Positions 5,553-9,138 of a DNA stretch of 9,138 nt are shown here, one piece after another (position 1 is the stretch's first letter; every line of letters starts with the position of its first letter). The notes below the pieces were generated by a model that did not search any database, was not told the DNA's origin, and was given only the letters and a program-made list of their open reading frames with translations. Source of the stretch: JBQCHF01 sp051953655 (GTDB lineage Bacteria > Actinomycetota > Actinomycetes > Motilibacterales > Motilibacteraceae); the NCBI GenBank assembly GCA_051953655.1, contig JBQCIO010000356.1, positions 1-9,138 of the forward strand, read 5' to 3'. A program made the translations under genes and the position numbers.

Positions 5553-6002
5553 ATGCCGGTCGACCCCGCGCACGCCGGGCGCACGTACCCGCCCACGACG
5601 CCCTACGAGGTGGGCCGGGAGAAGCTGCGCGAGTTCGCCGCGGCCGTCGGGGAGACCAGCCCGGCCTGCCACGACGTCGACGCCGCCCGCGCGCTCGGGC
5701 ACCGGGACCTCATCGCCGCGCCCACCTTCGCCATCGTGCTCGCCCAGCGCGCCGACGCCGCGGTGATCACCGACCCCGAGGTCGGCATCGACTTCTCCCG
5801 GGTGGTCCACGGCGAGCAGCGCTTCGCCTACTCCCGCCCGATCACCGCCGGCGACGTCCTCACCTGCACCACCACGATCGCCTCGGTCCGCAGCGCCGGC
5901 GGCCACGACATGGTCACCACCCGCGGCGAGATCGCCACCGTCGACGGCGAGCACGTGTGCACCGCCACCTCCACCATCGTGGTCCGCGGAGAGGGGTCCT
6001 GA
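5553..6002 (+). CDS. HadA-like MaoC/hotdog dehydratase subunit (non-catalytic type)
   Basis: The 149-residue protein resembles the N-terminal 'FAS1-like dehydratase' hotdog of HadA and HadC: YEVGREKLREFAAAVGE near residues 18-34, APTFAIVL (56-63), and HGEQRFAYSRPITAGDVLT (86-104, written here in two parts: HGEQRFAYSR, PITAGDVLT). It lacks the D-x4-H hydratase signature found in its partner, as expected for the structural and substrate-binding subunit. The ATG at 5553 follows the strongest ribosome site in the window, AAGGAGGAG, with ideal spacing. Its stop overlaps the hadB-like start by one base (TGATG), implying coupled translation and a 1:1 heterodimer. In mycobacteria HadAB dehydrates (3R)-hydroxyacyl-ACP in FAS-II for mycolate synthesis. 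In a non-mycolate actinomycete the substrate may be ordinary fatty-acyl-ACP, but this is not shown here. Confidence 0.87.
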   Translation: MPVDPAHAGRTYPPTTPYEVGREKLREFAAAVGETSPACHDVDAARALGHRDLIAAPTFAIVLAQRADAAVITDPEVGIDFSRVVHGEQRFAYSRPITAGDVLTCTTTIASVRSAGGHDMVTTRGEIATVDGEHVCTATSTIVVRGEGS

Positions 6003-6439
6003 TGGGCGCGAGCATCCGCTGGGACGACGTCGAGGTCGGCACCGAGCTGCCGCCGCTGTCCGTCCCGCTGCACCGTGGCGACCTGGTCCGCTACGCCGGC
6101 GCGTCCGGCGACTTCAACCCGATCCACTGGAACGAGCGGTTCGCCACGGCCGTCGGGCTGCCCGACGTCATCGCGCACGGGATGCTCACCATGGGAGCTG
6201 CCGTCCGCGTGGTCACCGCCTGGTGCGGCGACCCGGGCGCGGTGGTCGAGTACGGCGTGCGCTTCACCAAGCCGGTGGTCGTCGCCAACGACCTCGCCGG
6301 CGCGGAGGCGGCCGTGGTCGAGGTCTCCGGCAAGGTCGCCGAGAAGCTCGACGGCGGCCGGGTGCGCGTCGACCTCACCGCCACCAGCGAGGGTTCCAAG
6401 GTGCTCGGGCAGGCCCGTGCCGTCGTGCAGCTGACCTGA
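6002..6439 (+). CDS. HadB-like MaoC dehydratase, catalytic subunit
   Basis: The 145-residue hotdog protein contains the hydratase-2 motif YAGASGDFNPIHWNE (31-45), with the catalytic pair Asp37 and His42. GLPDVIAHGMLTMG (52-65) and YGVRFTKPVV (84-93) are also typical of the R-specific hydratase/dehydratase family. With the upstream HadA-like protein it should form the active (3R)-hydroxyacyl-ACP dehydratase in the cytoplasm. The ATG sits in TGATG, overlapping the upstream stop, and GAGAGGGG lies 5 nt before it. The murB start follows 23 bp after the stop, but a promoter-like sequence occupies that gap, so murB may also be transcribed separately. Confidence 0.9.
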   Translation: MGASIRWDDVEVGTELPPLSVPLHRGDLVRYAGASGDFNPIHWNERFATAVGLPDVIAHGMLTMGAAVRVVTAWCGDPGAVVEYGVRFTKPVVVANDLAGAEAAVVEVSGKVAEKLDGGRVRVDLTATSEGSKVLGQARAVVQLT

Positions 6440-6449
6440 CCCGCCTACG

Positions 6450-6455
6450 TAGGGT
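6450..6455 (+). promoter_or_regulatory. Probable -10 element for a leaderless murB transcript
   Basis: TAGGGT lies 7 nt upstream of the GTG at 6463, so transcription would begin at or next to the start codon. There is no good Shine-Dalgarno at normal distance apart from the AGGG inside this element. The overlapping CCTACGTAGG (6444-6453) is a perfect 10-bp palindrome. The same hexamer stands 6 nt before the add start. No convincing -35 was seen. Confidence 0.5.
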
Positions 6456-6462
6456 TGGCGGC

Positions 6463-7542
6463 GTGCAGGAGCAGACCCGTGAGGATGTCGACGTCGACCT
6501 GTCCGGGCTGACCACGCTGCGGCTCGGCGGCCCGGCCCGCCGGCTGGTCACCGTGACCTCGCAGGACGACCTGGTCGACGTCGTGCGCACCGCCGACGAG
6601 GCCGGCGAGCCGCTGCTGGTCCTGGGCGGGGGCAGCAACCTCGTCGTGGCCGACGCCGGCTTCGACGGCACCGTGGTGCGCATCGCGACCCGCGGCGTGC
6701 GGGTGGAGCAGGTGGACGCCTGCGGCGGCTCGAACATCGTGGTCGAGGCCGGCGAGCCGTGGGACGACCTGGTCGCTCGCACGGTGGCCGAGGGTTGGGC
6801 CGGGGTGGAGGCCCTCGCCGGCATCCCGGGCAGCACCGGCGCCACCCCGGTGCAGAACGTGGGCGCCTACGGCCAGGAGGTCGCCGCGGTGGTCAGCCGG
6901 GTGCGCACCTGGGACCGCGAGGACTCCGCCCTGCGCACCTTCGCCGCCGCCGACTGCGGCTTCGCCTACCGCCACTCCCGCTTCAAGGCCGAGCGGCTGC
7001 CCGACGGCACCGGCCGCTACGTCGTCCTCGACGTCGGCTTCCAGCTGCGCCTGGCCGACCGCTCCGAGCCGGTCGCCTACGCCGAGCTGGCCCGCGCGCT
7101 GGGCGTGCAGGTCGGCGAGCGCGCGCCGCTGCGCGCCGTCCGCGAGACCGTGCTGGCCCTGCGCCGCGGCAAGGGCATGGTCCTCGACGACGCCGACCCG
7201 GACACCTGGAGCGCCGGCTCGTTCTTCACCAACCCGCTGCTCACCCCCGACCAGGCCGCCGCCCTGCCCGCCGACGCCCCCCGCTGGCCCGCGGGCGAGG
7301 GCCTGGTCAAGACCAGCGCCGCCTGGCTCATCGAGCACGCCGGCTTCACCAAGGGCTACGCCGTCGGTGGGGGCACCGGGCGCGCCACGCTGTCCACCAA
7401 GCACACCCTCGCGCTCACCAACCGGGGCAGCGCCACCACCGCCGACCTGCTCGCCCTGGCCCGCGAGGTCCGCGACGGCGTCCGCGCCCGCTTCGGCGTG
7501 GAGCTGGTCAACGAGCCCGTCCTGGTCGGCGTCGAGCTCTGA
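6463..7542 (+). CDS. murB: UDP-N-acetylenolpyruvoylglucosamine reductase
   Basis: MurB is the FAD enzyme that reduces UDP-GlcNAc-enolpyruvate to UDP-MurNAc with NADPH, the second committed step of cytoplasmic peptidoglycan precursor synthesis. The 359-residue product shows TTLRLGGPA (17-25), the FAD-binding LGGGSNLVVAD (54-64), AGIPGSTGATPVQNVGAYGQ (119-138), YRHSRFK (169-175), the GSFFTNP loop (252-258) whose Ser253 matches the catalytic serine, and a C-terminal NEPVLVG with Glu351 in place of the conserved acid. The long YRHSRFK region and its spacing fit type I MurB. I chose GTG at 6463 because the conserved protein begins there and upstream sequence overlaps the hadB-like gene in another frame. 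The gene may be leaderless. It follows the hadB-like gene by 23 bp, and its end faces the convergent add gene across 424 bp. Confidence 0.95.
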   Translation: MQEQTREDVDVDLSGLTTLRLGGPARRLVTVTSQDDLVDVVRTADEAGEPLLVLGGGSNLVVADAGFDGTVVRIATRGVRVEQVDACGGSNIVVEAGEPWDDLVARTVAEGWAGVEALAGIPGSTGATPVQNVGAYGQEVAAVVSRVRTWDREDSALRTFAAADCGFAYRHSRFKAERLPDGTGRYVVLDVGFQLRLADRSEPVAYAELARALGVQVGERAPLRAVRETVLALRRGKGMVLDDADPDTWSAGSFFTNPLLTPDQAAALPADAPRWPAGEGLVKTSAAWLIEHAGFTKGYAVGGGTGRATLSTKHTLALTNRGSATTADLLALAREVRDGVRARFGVELVNEPVLVGVEL

Positions 7543-7553
7543 GCGCCGGGCCG

Positions 7554-7581
7554 CCAACGATCACGTTGACGTGACCATTGG
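7554..7581. terminator. Imperfect hairpin after murB
   Basis: CCAACGATCACG (7554-7565) and CGTGACCATTGG (7570-7581) form 10 of 12 pairs around TTGA, starting 11 nt after the murB stop. Ten bases, AACGATCACG, are identical to the left arm of the htpX/whiB hairpin. It is the best candidate murB terminator. Confidence 0.6.
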
Positions 7582-7589
7582 TCGCACAC

Positions 7590-7607
7590 CGCCGTGAATT
7601 CACGGCG
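7590..7607. repeat. Perfect 18-bp palindrome
   Basis: CGCCGTGAATTCACGGCG reads the same on both strands with no spacer. It lies 8 bp after the murB hairpin. With no loop it suits a dimeric protein-binding site better than an RNA hairpin. Its role is unknown. Confidence 0.7.
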
Positions 7608-7778
7608 CAGAGCGGCAACTTGGGGTGGGAGGTGGGGCCCGCTGGACCCGTGGGCCGCACGTGCCGCCCGCTCGCGTCCCGCACGTGGGGAAAGGCGCTG
7701 GTGACGGGAGCGGCCGGGCAGCGGAGTCGCCCCACGACGCCGGCTGCGGCTGCGGCTGCGAAGCGCGAAGTCGATCAC

Positions 7779-7826
7779 ATGGGTGTGCCACCCATACGCA
7801 TAGATGCCCATGGGTGGCGCACCCAT
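7779..7826. repeat. Paired ATGGGTG-N3-CACCCAT palindromes
   Basis: Two 17-bp units, 7779-7795 and 7810-7826, each have arms ATGGGTG and CACCCAT around 3 bp (TGC and GCG). Their centres are 31 bp apart, close to three helical turns. Each unit is also the inverted copy of the other with one mismatch, across a 14-bp spacer, so the whole can form one long hairpin or two small ones. GATCA flanks both sides (7773-7777, and 7830-7834 as its complement TGATC). This looks like either a tandem operator or a small dispersed palindromic element. Confidence 0.8.
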
Positions 7827-7966
7827 CGATGATCTTGTGACCGTGCGGCCGCCGGCGGGCCGCTCGGCGCCCGCCGCACCCCAACGCTCCCCGTCACCAA
7901 CGCCGTCGACCGTGCCACGGCGCACCGCAACCGCCACGTCCCGCCCGCGCCGAGACGCAGCGCCCC

Positions 7967-9025
7967 CTACGCCACCGCCCCGTCCGCCTCGACGCCCCCC
8001 GACGATCCCGTGCCCACCCACCCCTCGATCCCCGCCAGCAACCTCTCCCGCACGTCCGAGGGTGCCCGCGACGCCAGCACCGACCCCCGCGCGAGCTCGG
8101 CGAGCCCGTCGTCGGAGATCCCGTGCACCGTGCGCGCCGCCGAGTACTGCGCCGCCAGCCGGCTGCCGAACAGGAGCGGGTCGTCGGCGCCCAGCGCGAT
8201 CCGCGCCCCGGCGTCGAGCAGCGTGCGCAGGGGCACCTCGGACGGCGCCTCGTAGACCCCCAGCGACACGTTGGAGGCCGGGCAGACCTCCAGCCCGACC
8301 TGCTGCTCCACCACCCGCTCGAGCAGCCGCGGGTCCTCGGCCACCCGCACCCCGTGCCCGAGCCGTTCGGCGCCGAGCACGTCCAGGCAGGTGCGCACGC
8401 TCTCCGGCCCCAGCAGCTCTCCGCCGTGCGGGTCGCTGAGCAGCCCGGCCCGGCGGGCGATGGCGAAGGCCCGCTCGAAGTCCTCGGTGCGCCCGCGCCG
8501 CTCGTCGTTGGACAGGCCGAACCCGACGACGCCGTGGTCGGCGTACTGCGCGGCCAGCCGGGCCAGGGTGCGCGCGTCCAGCGGGTGGCGGGTGCGGTTG
8601 GCCGCCACCACGATCCCGACGCCCACCCCGGTCATCGATGTGGCCTCGCGGGCAGCGTCGAGCACGAGCTCGGTGAAGGCGGTGATGCCGCCGAAGCGGG
8701 CGCCGTAGCCGGAGGGGTCGACCTGCAGCTCGAGCCAGCCCGAGCCGTCGGCGCGCTCGTCCTCGGCCGCCTCGCGCACCAGCCGGCGGACGTCGTCCTC
8801 GGTCTTCAGCACCGAGCGGGCGGTGTCGTAGAGGCGCTGGAAGCGGAACCAGCCGCGCTCATCGGTGGCCCGCAGCTTGGGCGGCCAGCCCGAGCGCAGC
8901 GCGTCGGGCAGCCGGACGCCGTGGGTGTCGGCCAGCTCCACCAGGGTGGCGTGGCGCATCGAGCCGGTGAAGTGCAGGTGCAGGTGGGCCTTGGGCAGCG
9001 CCCGCACGTCGCGCTCCGTCCCCAT
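7967..9025 (-). CDS. add: Adenosine deaminase family protein
   Basis: The 352-residue protein has the zinc hydrolase motifs of adenosine deaminase: HLHLH (14-18; His16 and His18 as zinc ligands), DPHGGE (198-203; His200 ligand and Glu203 as proton shuttle), LGHG (222-225; His224), CPASN (248-252) and GADDPLLFG (279-287; Asp281 zinc ligand, Asp282). It should convert adenosine to inosine in cytoplasmic purine salvage. HGGE replaces the more usual HAGE, and FTGS the usual xDGS, as I recall for the actinobacterial branch next to murB. A related substrate such as aminodeoxyfutalosine cannot be excluded. The ATG at 9025 directly follows a -10-like TAGGGT, suggesting a leaderless mRNA. The C-terminal tail (about 338-352) is Gly/Ser/Ala-rich and not conserved. 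The gene converges on murB. Confidence 0.93.
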   Translation of the reverse strand: MGTERDVRALPKAHLHLHFTGSMRHATLVELADTHGVRLPDALRSGWPPKLRATDERGWFRFQRLYDTARSVLKTEDDVRRLVREAAEDERADGSGWLELQVDPSGYGARFGGITAFTELVLDAAREATSMTGVGVGIVVAANRTRHPLDARTLARLAAQYADHGVVGFGLSNDERRGRTEDFERAFAIARRAGLLSDPHGGELLGPESVRTCLDVLGAERLGHGVRVAEDPRLLERVVEQQVGLEVCPASNVSLGVYEAPSEVPLRTLLDAGARIALGADDPLLFGSRLAAQYSAARTVHGISDDGLAELARGSVLASRAPSDVRERLLAGIEGWVGTGSSGGVEADGAVA

Positions 9026-9031
9026 GCGACG

Positions 9032-9037
9032 ACCCTA
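9032..9037 (-). promoter_or_regulatory. Probable -10 element for a leaderless add transcript
   Basis: On the minus strand TAGGGT is followed by exactly 6 nt and then the add ATG, placing the transcript start on the A of ATG. No Shine-Dalgarno precedes the codon. No clear -35 is visible. Confidence 0.55.
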
Positions 9038-9066
9038 CGCGGGCGGCCAGAACGTGAGGGAGACGT

Positions 9067-9138
9067 GGGGGGGGAGGCAGCACCAGCCCCACACAAGACC
9101 AGGAGGAAACCAACCAAAACCCAAGCCCCCCCGAACGA
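9067..9138. other. Thymine-free, A/C/G-only tail at the window end
   Basis: The last 72 bases contain no T on the plus strand and about 35 percent A, unlike everything before. They include runs of eight G and seven C. I see no gene. It may be a low-quality contig end or a real purine/C-skewed segment upstream of add. Confidence 0.6.

Larger units (their letters stand above)
7543..7966. other. Gene-free region between convergent murB and add, rich in inverted repeats
   Basis: This 424-bp stretch separates two convergent genes. I see no supported gene: reading frames here lack family motifs and a ribosome site. In order it holds an AACGATCACG hairpin (7554-7581), an 18-bp palindrome (7590-7607), a G-rich run (7622-7637), CCGCACGTG twice (7655-7663 and 7679-7687), three CGGCTG copies (7741-7758) and paired ATGGGTG/CACCCAT palindromes (7779-7826). 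It is likely a transcription-end region, perhaps with an inserted dispersed repeat. Confidence 0.7.

Noticed and set aside
6223..6462. Longer N-terminus for murB
   Set aside because: The added 80 residues are Arg/Gly-rich, lie over the hadB-like gene in another frame, and precede the conserved MurB start.
7622..7637. G-quadruplex
   Set aside because: One of the four G runs has only two G, so the standard four-by-three pattern is not met.
7578..7884. Small open frames on both strands across the murB-add gap
   Set aside because: They come from palindromic, stop-poor sequence and lack ribosome sites and recognisable motifs.

Overview
The window is very GC-rich, with codon third positions almost always G or C, and it carries actinobacterial marker genes: a WhiB-family regulator, a HadA/HadB-type dehydratase pair, and an adenosine deaminase beside murB. 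The order tRNA-Thr, tRNA-Met, rpmG, hadA-like, hadB-like, murB, add is the familiar actinobacterial block that usually lies a little upstream of secE-nusG. A non-mycolate high-GC actinomycete, for example Geodermatophilaceae or a relative, is my best guess; this is inference, not a database result.

Layout. 1-468 (+): C-terminal part of an HtpX-like membrane zinc protease, cut by the window edge inside its HExxH motif. 511-536: perfect hairpin shared by two convergent genes. 566-979 (-): WhiB-like Fe-S regulator. 1139-1627 (-): YajQ-family protein. 1749-1830 (+): tRNA-Tyr followed by a 17-bp perfect hairpin. 2143-2325 (+): 60-residue secreted peptide made of a signal peptide and six identical GSSLN pentapeptides. 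2355-4883 (+): membrane-GAF-degenerate GGDEF-EAL protein, probably a c-di-GMP phosphodiesterase. 4975-5171 (+): tRNA-Thr and tRNA-Met. 5272-5436 (+): ribosomal protein L33. 5553-7542 (+): hadA-like, hadB-like and murB. 7543-7966: 424-bp intergenic region rich in inverted repeats. 7967-9025 (-): adenosine deaminase. 9067-9138: thymine-free tail.

Most of the window is housekeeping: translation (three tRNAs, L33), fatty-acid dehydration, peptidoglycan precursor synthesis and purine salvage. The accessory part is about 1.88-3.44 kb. There a tiny repeat peptide sits 29 bp upstream of a c-di-GMP enzyme, and both it and the N-terminal half of that enzyme use more A/T-ending codons than the rest of the window. 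YajQ, whose family includes a reported c-di-GMP receptor, lies just upstream on the other strand, so a local c-di-GMP theme is possible but unproven.

The strongest candidates for something undescribed are the (GSSLN)6 exported peptide with its linked c-di-GMP enzyme, and the paired ATGGGTG-N3-CACCCAT palindromes between murB and add. I saw no CRISPR array, transposase, phage gene or defence system.
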